Shown here: positions 10,700 to 22,510 of the stretch, in pieces
Position numbering within the stretch: position 1 is the first letter of the stretch
How the letters are laid out: each line of letters starts with the position of its first letter
Notes under the pieces: model-generated
Told to the model about the DNA's origin: nothing
Databases searched by the model: none
Seen by the model: the letters and a program-made list of their open reading frames with translations, nothing else
Position numbers and translations under genes: made by a program
DNA from: Trachythela sp. YZ-2020
Taxonomy: Eukaryota; Cnidaria; Anthozoa; Malacalcyonacea; Clavulariidae
DNA: 64,000 nucleotides
Direction: 5' to 3'
Assembly (NCBI GenBank): GCA_016169945.1
Contig: JADLSH010000388.1
Span: forward strand, 5,406,501 to 5,470,500

Positions 10700-13600
10700 T
10701 CAAAGCTAGACTTGTTTCAAGTCTCGAGCACACATCAGCATTGATTTGCGCATGAAGTACAATCAATGACTGTACTTCGCATTGCAGCAGCACACGCGCG
10801 CCGCGCTAATATCAAGCGCTACGTTCGACCTAGCTTATGTATGAACTAAGTACGGCAACGCGGAATGCAACATGGCGAACATTCTACGTTGCAATGGCGA
10901 TCATTCATAAACTTGATCTGCAAAGTGTTTTCATGGCGGCCGTGTTTGGGACAAATGTAAAGTGCCGGAATTCGAATAGATTAGACAGGTTTAATTTAAT
11001 GCGGTTTGTCCGTCTACAAAGCGACACATGAAAACACTCTATTTAGTTTTCCTGGCGGTCTTTTCAACTTCAAGAACTTATGCTAAAATTTATAAAGCGC
11101 GCGCGAGCGCGACCTAAAGAAATGGAACTGTCTCCAGGATGGGGCAAGAACAACATTTCTTATTGTTAAGCCTCTAATCCAGGAAATTTTAAGCAGAAAA
11201 CAGGTTCTTTTTTGTTGTTTTTTTTCTGCAATGAGTATTCCTGGATTATTGTTGCTTATTCAAAGTGGCTTCACGCATTTTTGTTTGTTTTTTTTATTTT
11301 TTTTTTTTTTTTTTTTTTTTTTGATTTTTTTTCTTCTTTGCAATTTGTAGCCATTTTGATTTGTGAAGTATTAGTATTTTGTTCACAGACAGGAATTTCC
11401 TTCCTTTTTAAATAGCTATAATTACAGTACTTGCGCAGGCTATCATGGTGTTATAATACATGCCTTATAGTATATACATAATACAGGATACATATAGAAA
11501 CCCTTTCTAGCTAAGCTACCTGACACTAATGCGCGCGCAATAACCTGAACAAACCTTTCAAAACCTGAAAGCAATCCCCTGAATGTGGAGTCTCGACATG
11601 CCCCTAGCCTAAACTTGACCTCACATCGCACACATAGAGGTGAGCCAAGCAGCAGGGTATAAGGCTGGCATGCACTTATAACATATGTGTTCATCATGAG
11701 ACATATGCCGCCATATAACCGCCATGACACGACAGGGAACTGTTTCGATGGACCCGGGCAGAAAACTAACGTTCGAAACCAGCGATATACATGCATCGAC
11801 AGCTGCCCGTCATAGTCCGCGGAGCCAGCCCCGCCGATTTGGCCTCAAATGCAAATTTCAAATCATTATCATTAAATTGATTTTTTTTAGAAATTGATTG
11901 TTTTCACAAATTTGCATAGCGGACAAATTCTAGTGACTACTGCAGCGGCTGGCTACGCTGCGGCGTGCAATAATCAATAAAAATTGAATTGACAGCCTAG
12001 AGATCTTTTATTGTGCTTTATCATTGTGTTATTATAGCTATGAGCTGTTTATCTTGCAAATCAAATTTTCTAGTAGGAGGAGAGAGTACACCAGAAACAA
12101 AACACAAACCCAAAACATCAAAAACATCTTCCAAAAAATCCACCACGATTTTCACACATCTTTCGAGGGGTACTTCTTGCACCTTATATACTATTTGCAA
12201 TATTTGCCCATTTTTTTACCTTCAATTTTTTTCATTGCCATTATTCACAAGCATAACTATGGTTATTAAAATTAATTAAACAAGATCTCATATAATGGGT
12301 TTACAAGGTTAGGTAACCCCTAACCCAAACCTATTACATGACGTTTATATATATTCGTGTACGTAACATATGGGTATAATCAAAATTAGTCTGGCAAGGT
12401 TTTACTTGTCCTGCCTATTCTACATTCTAGCCATGCGTCGCGCCATGCACAGACACCTAAGCAGTACATTTACACAAAGAAAGAAACATTGGCATGAGTA
12501 AACCGCGAATAGATAGTGGGTTTCACCAAGAGTCACTAGAGTGAAAAACGTTCACTCCTTTTATTTTATGTAGTAGTCTATAAGTGTCAACATTATAAGT
12601 TGACCATCATCTGCTGTCCTGTAACGCTTAATGAAACCCACCATAACCGAACCGAGTGCATGCAACAACCACGTGACCGAAGCTCAAATGTTCACCTCTT
12701 AATAGATTGACTTTCGATTGCTGATCAACGGAAACGGTAAGAATTCACACCAAGTTTTAGCGTGCAAGCATCAGAATAGAAAATCAACCTGTTGTGTAAA
12801 TGTACTGAACTACAGACCGCCAGGAAAATAGGTTTAACCCAGAGACTTCCCCTAACACATGCAAAACCAAGTCCTGGGTACGAATTCTACTTAATTACAG
12901 CCTGTTAGCAGGCTACCTATCGCCTGTTAGCAGGCGCTAACTACCGCCTTGCTAGCAGGCTAAGCCTACTAGCAAGTTAACAATTTAACCCTCTAACCTC
13001 GAGGCAGACATCTCTTTAACCTGGCGCAGCTCGACTTTCGATGTACATCTAGTGGTAACCGTGAACCACGAAGCACACTTTATTCATAAATGTTCGTAGT
13101 AATCCATAAAAATCCATAGTAATCCAATAATATCCACGACTACCATATGGCCACCCATCGGACACCGAAAATGACGTTTTGGTCCGTTAAATTGTTTTGC
13201 GAACTATCTTAAATAACATCGTACATGCGAGCAACGCATTAACTAGTCTAAAATCATGATATTCTTGAAAGATTAAACCTCAAAGATTATTTATTTAATG
13301 AAATTTAAGCCGAAATCCCAAAATCTGCATCAAAATCACACTAGCTACACGCTGGATAAAGTCATACAGACAAAAAACTGGTCACAAATCAACGTTTGGT
13401 GACACTTCGCACCAATTTTTCCAGGCATGCAGGCAATCATCCCAATCTCATGTCATGGACAAAAAGCAAAAATGCAAGGTTGGCCAGACCTTACACTTGT
13501 GCTACTTGATCATGACAATCGATCGGAACAACTCGACTGCAGGTCGGAGACGAAATGTCACCGAACCTCAACGAATGGTCAGCCATTCATCTGGCATGAT

Positions 13601-16600
13601 TTTATCTATCGTTTAAACCGAATATCAAAATGATGTAAACTTTAAAATTTCATTTCAAATATCTTTGAAATAAACAAACTCCCAGGTAAGACCTTCCGAA
13701 TAACAAAAATTTTCGATTTCGTTAAGCGCTCCTCAACAAATACCACAAGAATTGAGAAATTTGAATAGATTCCGAAATGTTAGTGAAAATATGCCACGTT
13801 CAATATTTTTTGTGCAATTGGGCGTCCTCAGGGTGGCCACACGTACTTTCGGAAACGGCCAACGACAATCTGAAATGTAACAAATAGAAAGTACACATAA
13901 GTACCTAAGTCACAACACGTTTCTGTAATAGCTAGTGACGTAGCAAGCAAGACAGAAGTGAGGGGGGGTTTATGACGTCATCAAGAAAATCATCCTTTTT
14001 GACGGAGGGCGAAGCGGTTAGCGTCTTAGCGATCGCCGAAGATGCGAGCTGGGGTGTGCGGGGGCATGCTCCCCCGGAGCATTTTGATAGCCGAGGCCTC
14101 TTAGAATGCCCGAAATGCAATCAAATTTTCTAGCGACGGTAAAAGGTTGTGCACACGTCCCCCCGCCCCCACATTTCTCATCGGATTTAAACATATTTCG
14201 AGGGTGGTCCTGAAGGAGAGTGAGGGGGGGACTCGTCCCCTCCAGATGTAGTTTAGTCATTTCCTTTCCTTGCATACATGTCAACATGCTCATATAAGCT
14301 GTACGAAAAACGCTTTCATACAGAATCCTTGCCTTGATTGCATTTTGCTGGCAAATTCCGATTAGAAAAAAGATTATGTTCGCCATTGTAATTCGGGTTA
14401 CGAGTTAAAGGGTTGGGTATATACTGATCGAGAAAGCGCACAAAATCTCGGTTTAAAACACCTATACTTAATAAGTTGCCACTTCAAGACAATTTTAGGT
14501 ATGCAAGGAGAGTTCTTGCCTAATTACAGGATGATGAGATGGCAATTCCTTATTTCAAAAAGACGTGTTGAATAAAAAGTTATGATTGAGGTTATGTATT
14601 AAAGGATATTAAAGATAAATTGCATAATAGATAGTTGGGAATTTGGGATTGTCCATATATTGACAAATCGCGTTTAAAATAGCAAAGAAAATTACCTTTT
14701 TCCCAAGATAGTTTTTCCCATCCGTCAGTCTCAGAATATGGTGTTGCGCACTGGTTAGTGTCTGTGGTGCACCGTCGGTTATAGCTTCACAGGCCGATAC
14801 GCGAGTGACAGTTTGTTCCACAATAGCACAAACGAGATCTGACAATAGTGTTTGTATATTCTTTTGAGAATTGAGCGTTCTGCCTTTGTCGTTTGCTTCC
14901 CATTTCTAGGCAAGCGTCTCGGTCCAAAGATCTGAGAACTTTCCTCGCTGTTTGTCCCCAAGATGATCAGCCTTAAGGCAGCCTAAAAGAGTTGAGATAA
15001 TGTACTTTTAATACATTTCAAATCAAATCACATGCCTAGCTATAATTTGAATAAATGGGCACTTTCTCGAAATAACACCAAAAAAAAGTTTCCATAAAAA
15101 TAAGTACATATTGGTTGTACGGTTATAATGTCAGATTTTGGTTTAGCATTGGGCAGGGTTAGGGTTAAAGTCAATGTCAGGGTAAGGGTTAGGTTGGGGT
15201 CAGGTTTTCTATTATGACGCGTTTCAAATAGCAGCAAAAATTACCTTATATAAGATAGGGTTTTCCCCCATTCGTCAGCCTCAGACTATGGTGTTGTACA
15301 TTGGTTTGTGTTTCTGACATAGCGTCGTGTGCATGGGTAGACAGGACTATGCACGTGTGACAATCTCTTCAAAACGTGGCAAAATCTGTGATTACTGCTG
15401 GGCCAGCATCTCTTTGAATGTTCAAAGGTCTTTCCTTCACGTTCGATCGGCCTAATATGGCAGTCTAAAGGGGTTAATTGGGATAATGAACATTAATTTT
15501 AATACATTTCAAAGTTAATATAATAATGATTTGTTTAATGTTGATAACACAGGGTGTGGTTGCCCAACTCACCCGAGCTAGAAGCTCGTGATATACGTGC
15601 TCGACAACCAAGGGCCTAAGGGTTAGTGACGGAGCCCCGAAGAAACTAATCGCTCAAAGCACAGGAGAAAACCAACCAGTCTCAACTTACACGAGTATTC
15701 AAGCATATAGAAATTAGCCACCCTAAGCAAATGGCTTAACTCATGGGTAAGCGCCAGCGGGCTAACCACATCTGCCACTGTCAACTTAATGCGTGCATTG
15801 ATTTCTGAATTTTGTCAAAAAAATTTCGCTTAAATTCAACTTAGAGATAACCTAAAAAACTTAGTTAAAATTTTGCTTTTCCCTCAGTGTTTAATCAGAT
15901 GTACATCAATAAACTACAATTAAGTTTGTGTGAAAATATTCTGCATGCAACATATCGAATTGAACACGTCTGACATGGATTCGCTATTTCGCTCGGTACA
16001 GACAAAATTTTCAGCAAAGTTGAACTAAATCTAACTTAAAATGTTTGGAAAGCAACTACATTTGCAACAAAAAGTTCTTGTTGAGTAAGAGAAGCTTAAA
16101 AAGCGAGCAACAAGCAAGATGGAAATCATTTTAGAGCGGCCATACTTACCGCGTGGTTTCAACTAGTCGGCGAATTGCATCGACTTTCTCGTAAAATATT
16201 TGACCTGAAACTGCAGATGAAACAAATATGAGTCACACAAGTCAAAGCAACGGTATTTCTAAACATTACTGGCACAGAATATGGCAGAAATGCTAAGGGA
16301 ATAAAGCGAATACGTGAGCAAAGCGTTCAACGCGAACCGAAGGCGAACATATTAAATTCAAGTGCATGGCACGCGTTTTAAACAGGAGAAATAAGGCAAC
16401 AAGAACAGATCACAAACGTTTAAAAGAACGATATATTTGATACTAACCTGTCTTTGGATGCGGCATACCATTTCGTTTCAATATGAAAGTTGATTTAAGT
16501 GAAGTTATACGACTTCAACTGTATGTACTTCGCTAGGCTTCATCTCAAACTGGCTGCACGTTGCCCCAAGTCTGCCCAAGTTGAATTTTCAATTTTGCCA

Positions 16601-17200
16601 CGAATTTGCACACCACACCCTTGTTTTCCTATTAGCCAGACGTTCACGAGCTCTGATTGGGTGGCCTTACAAGAGCTTCGTCACGATTGGCTACTGTTAA
16701 TAGCACATATTGGCCAGAAATCCCTATGGGATTTGATTACAATCGCTAGGAATTTGCTAATTAGCAATCCTCAAAATTATAAATTCATAATTTGTTGACT
16801 AGTTTAGGTATACGAATATATTGCATTGTCTGAATTCAAAACTGGGATTTTAACCATTGTTAAGGTCTATTTAAGCTGCCTAAAACGAATTATTTTTGCG
16901 CTCAGACTATTGATGAGCGAGCGTTGTAAATATGAGCATGTTTCTATAATTTTACGATGGAAATTATACGTCAACGCAACAGCATTTTTACTTTTTGTAT
17001 TATTTTGAGCAGTGCGAATGTTGAAGGAGTATTTTAGTAATGGAAACGTTTTGATAACTTTTGCATGGACGCCAGAACTGGGGGTGGGGGGTGGAGGGTA
17101 AACGCTAATAGTTAAAAGTAAAGTAAAACTAATAATTTATCTAATTAAAACAGATATATTTAGATAAAATTTTATTTAAAAATTTACAGCAACAATATAT
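10700..17200. other. Intergenic stretch without a recognisable gene
   Basis: Only short ORFs occur here and none shows conserved motifs or flanking splice sites. Contents I can name: a poly-T tract (about 11283-11324), a MITE at 12516-12643, short repeats of CTGTTAGCAGGC (about 12900-12975), a GC-rich repeat-like segment at about 13930-14390, degenerate TTAGGG-like sequence (about 15150-15200), and a SINE-like fragment at about 15549-15790 that shares ACAGGGTGTGGTTGCCC with 18614. Confidence 0.5.
12516..12643. mobile_element. MITE with GTGGGTTTC ends
   Basis: Starts GTGGGTTTCACC and ends GAAACCCACC, with inner GACCATCATCTGCTG near the right end. The same termini and inner segments recur at 37659-38315 and 53935-54143. 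Confidence 0.65.
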
Positions 17201-17204
17201 CTAT

Positions 17205-17560
17205 TTTGATTATGCAAACATACAATTAGTATAGGTTATCATGCGATGGCGAGTACAATTAGGGATTAATAGTACGAGTGATGTTTGGAAATTTTGCCAA
17301 AATTGGACGAGCCGCTGGGGCGAGTCCAATTTGGCAACATTTTCAAACATCACTCGTACTATTAATCCCTAATTGTACGAGCAACATCGCATGATTACTT
17401 GTTTATTATTAGCATGACAAAATTTCCGCCATTTTGTTTCTTTTGGGAAAATCATTAATTGTACTGCAGTACAATTAATGAAATAATTGTACTCCTCTCA
17501 ACCAATCAGCATCCAGTAATTTTGTCATGCTAATAATAAACTTATTAACTAATTAAGGCT
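17205..17560. mobile_element. Nested palindromes, MITE-like
   Basis: An inner inverted repeat (about 17222-17395) has arms containing GAGTACAATTAGGGATTAAT and its complement around GCCAAATTGG-type sequence. Next to it, GTTTATTATTAGCATGACAAA (about 17400) is inverted at about 17523-17545, enclosing a perfect 30-bp palindrome centred on CTGCAG near 17467. This reads as one MITE inserted beside or inside another. Confidence 0.7.
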
Positions 17561-17564
17561 AACA

Positions 17565-17880
17565 CTTTACTTTTGGGCAGATTTCGTCAATTTTTAAGTT
17601 TTTGAAAAAGTGGAGATTTTTGACCAAAATGTTAAGACAACCCCTTTACTTTTTGACCAAAATTGGCCACTTTTTCAGTTTTTGAAAGAGGCTGAATATG
17701 GCCAAAAAGTAAAGGCTAACCCCTTATCATTTTGTCAAGGCTAACCCCTTACATTTTGGCCATTTTTTCAAAACTCAAAAAGTGGCTAAAAATAAGCGCA
17801 AACCACTTAACAATTTTTGGCGACTTTTGGCCACTTTTCAAAAACTCAAAGTGGCAATAAACTTCGCCAAATAGGAAAGG
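17565..17880. repeat. Inverted copy of the 8960-9245 repeat family
   Basis: Contains GGCTAACCCCTT and CCACTTTTTCA units in the orientation opposite to 8960-9245. No gene. Confidence 0.7.
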
Positions 17881-18012
17881 TGAATACTTGAACAGTTATT
17901 CTGATTAAGTTTAAGTCGTAATTTGACAAATAGACATATAATTTTAAATATATACAGTTTTCTTTAGTATTATAGTATTTTTAACAGTCGTTTCCCCATA
18001 CACTCGCAATTA

Positions 18013-21000
18013 TTACGGTGGTGTTTGAAGGTCGGCAACAATTTTCCCTCGCAAATGTCCTTGGTTAAGTTTCTCAAAAGCTTTCAGTAAATCGGAAAAT
18101 GGATATACACTGTCGAGTACTGGAACAACCTAGGATTGAATGATTTATATACAAGCTTTTTTTTACTACTGGTCTTTGGGGAATGAGAAAACCACACCCA
18201 AGGGGGGCAGGACCACACGGCCTAATTTCAAATCCTTTGGTCCCCCCTTTGCATCTGACCAAAAATTTTCAACTGCCATAAAACATGTTTTTATCACTTG
18301 AAAATAATTGTTTTGATGAAAGAAAGAGGTTTTGGCCTATTTCCAAACATTTGGGGGTAGTTTGACGCAAAATTAAAAAAATATCAAAAACTGGGGGGGG
18401 CACCACAGGGCCTAATTTCAAATATTTTGGTCCCCTTTGCATCTTTCCAAAAAATTTCAACTACCCTTTTGTCAGCTTTACATGGTCTTACCTTGCCGTT
18501 GCTGACAAGACTTTCCAGATAGTTGAGAGCAGCACTGTTTGGTTGAAAGTAACCCCATTTGTAGTTGATATTTGAATTGAGACGCTAAGGATAGAGATAA
18601 CGAATCAATTAAACAGGGTGTGGTTGCCCTATTCAGCCCAGCCCAACCTAAGTAGATCTCTACCCTTGAGGTCTCTACCTAGAGTGGCAGGGTTAGCTCA
18701 GCGCCTCAGCTAGCGGTTAGGGGCAGCACACTCACTCCATCTGTCATACGTGCTTCCCTACCTCAACGTTCATGTCACTGTTTAATACTGGGGTGGTCCA
18801 GTGTTACTTCAGAAAGAGATCAGAGTTCCTGGAGAAAGACTATGGTGTTTGGTAGAGTCAAACTGGAAGCAACCTGAACTCACAAGGGATTGAGGCAAAA
18901 CTATAATAAGACAACTGCATATACAGGAATGGACCATGGCCACAAAGGTGAAAAGCACATGCACTAATCACCGTGCCACTAGCACCTTGTTTAATTTAAA
19001 ACTAACCTGTCTTAATGCCATACCAAAAAACGTTCTTGCAGATCTTAAAGAACCAAGAGCCAGGCCAGATTCATCAATATAGTTCAACATTGGAGCCATT
19101 AATGTTACATATGTAGACCTTCTGCATGACCTTCCTCCTTTGTTTGCGAAATATTCTAGATTTCCTCCAATTGAGTCAAGTATTACATCGTATCTAGCCC
19201 AAAAATAATGTTTCATTTGCACAGTAAATACGAAGCTAAAATAGACATGTTTTGTGGTTGGTTTCCATAAGCTTTCCAGGCATATTCAGTATTCAGTTCA
19301 AAATGGGACAAAAAATCAGTTCAGTTAAAAAATAAACACCACCTTGGTTCACTCTTTATTCTTTTTGCAACATCTTCACTTTTATAGTCGATGACGTCAT
19401 CAGCACCCAGTCCTTTAACCAATTCAATCGCATCTGTACTACATGAAGTAGTAACATGTGCTCCCCATTCTTTCATAATCTGTAAGATTATTATGCTTTT
19501 TCTGAAGTGCACCATGGCTACTGTGGGAAATTTATGAGCATTTGAGTCAGTAAGTCAGGCATTCAGTGAGCCAGTCGGTTGGTCTGCCAGCCAGCCAGCC
19601 AGACAGTCAGTGAGTAAGCAAGTCATTCACCCAGTGGTCGATTAGACAGTCAACTAGTCAATTAGTCTGAGTCAAGTGGTCAGTCAGACAGCCAGGCAAT
19701 CATTCAGGGACTTTTTTAATATATAAACTCTCTGTAACCCCCAAGTAAACCATTTTGCCCTCCCTCCTCAAAAATATATTAAGTGAAATAGGGAAGAATG
19801 ACTTCAAATGAGTGCTATGATATTCCCATAACAAAACCTGGTTTATACTGATCAAAAGCTCAATCTGTTTAGATCGGATTATATAAAAAATTGTTACTGA
19901 AAATGCAGGAATATTTTAATTACACCCAAACTACTTACTGAATACCCACCTGAATTCCAACATTACCAACACCACCACTACCTCCAACAATGAACACTCT
20001 AATGAGAACAAAGTTTCTGTAAAACAACTAACTTACGTTTTCAAGCTTCTCAATTCTATATGGGTCAAATATTTTCTGACAATCAATGTACCTTTTGTTT
20101 TTAGCATTGTGTTCAGTCAAGCCACTTGCATCACATAATGCCGACCACATTGTTAGGTGAACATAGGGAAGCGAAGCCGCTTCTACATAATTCAACTTTT
20201 TAGGCTTCAATGCCAACTAAAATATATGTCAAGACATCAACTGTGGAAGCACATTTTTAAAAATGAGTCATTCCAGAAAACATCCACACTTCCCCAACAG
20301 AAGAAATTGGAAGCTAACCCTCTTTGGACGTACAAATATATTTTACCATTGTCAGATGAAGATTTTCCCCTCTCTCCATCTGGACAGAAAAAATCCTCTG
20401 TATGAGGAGTGAGGATCTTTAATTTCTAGAATGACCCAATAGTTTGAGCAAACATCAAAACAACAAAAAACTTGTTTACCTCATCTTGTCCAACACAACA
20501 GTATTCAGAAAAGGTGCCATGTCTCCAAACAGCAGGTGTGCCCCATACCTAGTAAACAAATAAGACATTGGGCCTAGGATTAAAATAATTTCAGTGCCCT
20601 TTCTCTTGGGATAGCAGTATAATACTGTCAATTGCATTTGTGTGATGCAAGTCTACTTTGGCATATTAAAGATGCGGTACAGTCTGTTCGCAAGTGTCAG
20701 CTTTGTTTACATTTTGTATCCAAGTGCTGGTCGTAGAGAGGCACAACCATTGGACAAGTTAGGGTGCATCATCCCTGTGGTGGCCAATGCTCTGCCAGGC
20801 TGGAAAGGAGACCCTTTGTGCACTTTTGAGGCTTGAGGTTCTTCATATGCTCAATCTCAGGAATCTCCTTTGCAAATTTCCAGTCTGGGTGCTCTGGGCA
20901 AACAGGGTGCATGGGTTGAGCAGGTACTAGGGGTGGGGGGATCTTAGATTCTCAGGATCCCTGCCAAAACTATCTGTCTAACACCACTACCTTTATGCTC

Positions 21001-21397
21001 ATCAACCTACCTCGTCACCCTCTCTAACTCTGGTGACTTGCGCACCTCTCTTGACCACAACACCAGAGAAATCTCTACCCAGGATGACTGGAAACTCTGC
21101 CAACTCTGATTTATTTAATTTCCTCAAGCCTTTTAACAGAACAGACCCAAATCCTTCCGTCATCAGTGCATCAATCGGGTTCAGCGAAGCTGCTTTGACT
21201 TGCACCAAAACTTCGTTAGGTTTTAGGGTCGTCTGAACGTCCACATCGTCCAAAATTGGCATATTGTTTTTACCATACTGATACAAACACCAAGCTTGCA
21301 TGCGGGATGGCACAGACTTCGTACTAAAATGTGGGATACTTTGCCCTTTTTTCACAATCAGAATAGAACTAGCAGTCCTAAATAGGCTCTTAAGCAT
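18013..21397 (-). CDS. RTN4IP1: Reticulon-4-interacting protein 1, mitochondrial oxidoreductase
   Basis: Eight exons on the minus strand: 21011-21397, 20480-20548, 20092-20216, 19950-19998, 19343-19479, 19007-19193, 18492-18584 and 18013-18129. All junctions are GT-AG with matching phase, giving 387 aa (human protein about 396). The N-terminus is a basic, Ser-rich presequence typical of mitochondrial import. A GroES-like fold follows ([17 protein letters not shown]), then the nucleotide-binding Rossmann motif GGSGGVG and the GADDVIDYK and YVTLMAP segments, and finally GHLRGKIV. Family members are NAD(P)H-dependent medium-chain dehydrogenase/reductases acting in mitochondria, in coenzyme Q synthesis and respiratory function. 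The start ATG is the only one upstream of the presequence. Introns contain SINE-like sequence (about 18612-18975) and a CAGT-rich microsatellite (about 19545-19700). Confidence 0.95.
18612..18975. mobile_element. SINE-like/dispersed repeat in RTN4IP1 intron 7
   Basis: Begins ACAGGGTGTGGTTGCCC (also at 15549). Further right are GGTCCAGTGTTACT, GTGTTTGGTAGAGTCAAACTGGAAGCA and CAGACAACTGCATAT-type segments, which recur at about 28055, 34130, 5760 and, inverted, at 31150-31270. Confidence 0.6.
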
Positions 21398-22177
21398 GCT
21401 GAATTGTTTTCAGAACGATCGTTACATAAAAACCTTCAAAAACTGTTATTTTTTTGCCGTTGTTAAATCTTTCCAGTTCAACTCTTCTATCTCATTTAGT
21501 CATTTTGTTTACACAAGAGCCCGCAGTGACACATGTTTCAGCGGTATTGACCCACTAGGTACGTCATGTTATGATTAGCAATTGTTCACTAAAGCTAGGA
21601 CTTTAAATAGCGGTAGTTATCCACCAAGCACAGTGCGTCGAGGTCAATGCCTAGAACACAAGGGATTTGGGATGTCAGCCGTCAGCTAATATTCAAGGCA
21701 ATTGTCAGCGGTCAGTAAGATATTTTGTACGATGTTAATTCTATATGTCAGTTGTCAGTCAAAAAGAAATGTCGTCAGTTGTCAGTCAAAAAATACGGCT
21801 AAGCTAAGCCCATTCAGAACCGATTTTTTAAAACCTTTTTCTGTTTTCCAATTTGATTTTTGTTTCGAACTAATTGTTTCTACATCTGTTTAGTATGTGT
21901 TTTCGTTTCTCCTGATTTCAAATAATAGGAAAACCCGGCTATTGTTTTTAAGTAATTTGAGAAATCTTTTAAGTTTAGGCACTGGCTAATCGTTCTACCA
22001 AATGGTTCCAAGTTTACCCACATTTAAGCAAGCATTTAAACATGTCCATCGGTTAGCTCAAAGCCATGATAGCTAAAAGAAATTAGAAACATTTGTACAG
22101 AACTTTCAAATACACTTGAAAACCATTTTTTTTCACGAATATAATAACATTAAAGACTGATTTTACATTCCAGTCTA

Positions 22178-22340
22178 GTATTCTACCATAAGCTGCCGTG
22201 AGTTGTGTCTGAACTACCTGAAAAATATTTTAAACAGTTCGACATTTTAAGCGTCAAGAATTTAGTAGCCAAACTGTTCTTAAATTAATGGCCTTTTCAG
22301 GTAGTTCAGACACAAACCACGACATCTCATTGTAGAACAC
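22178..22340. mobile_element. MITE with GTTTGTGTCTGAACTACCTG arms, 163 bp
   Basis: About 47-bp imperfect inverted arms (22178-22225 and 22294-22340) both carry GTCTGAACTACCTGAAAA. The same arm sequence is found singly at about 24665-24710. It lies between RTN4IP1 and the downstream end of the RING-CH gene. Confidence 0.75.
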
Positions 22341-22510
22341 TACGCTGGACACTTATTTTGAGTAATCACGTATACGTTAAGCATAACGACAAGCAATCAG
22401 ACTTAGTAATAACGTCAGCTATAGAAGTTTTACTTTACTTCGTTGCATTACTTTTCACGCATACAAATCAAATATCAACTGCAAAAATCGTTTGTGCGCG
22501 CCAAGCTTTC

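Noticed and set aside
11212..11415. Phe-rich hydrophobic ORF
   Set aside because: Read through a poly-T tract.
14018..14386. 122-aa minus-strand ORF
   Set aside because: Lies in a GC-rich repeat-like segment with C- and G-runs; no recognisable domain.
15150..15205. Telomere tract
   Set aside because: Only a few irregular TTAGGG-like units, internal to the chromosome piece.
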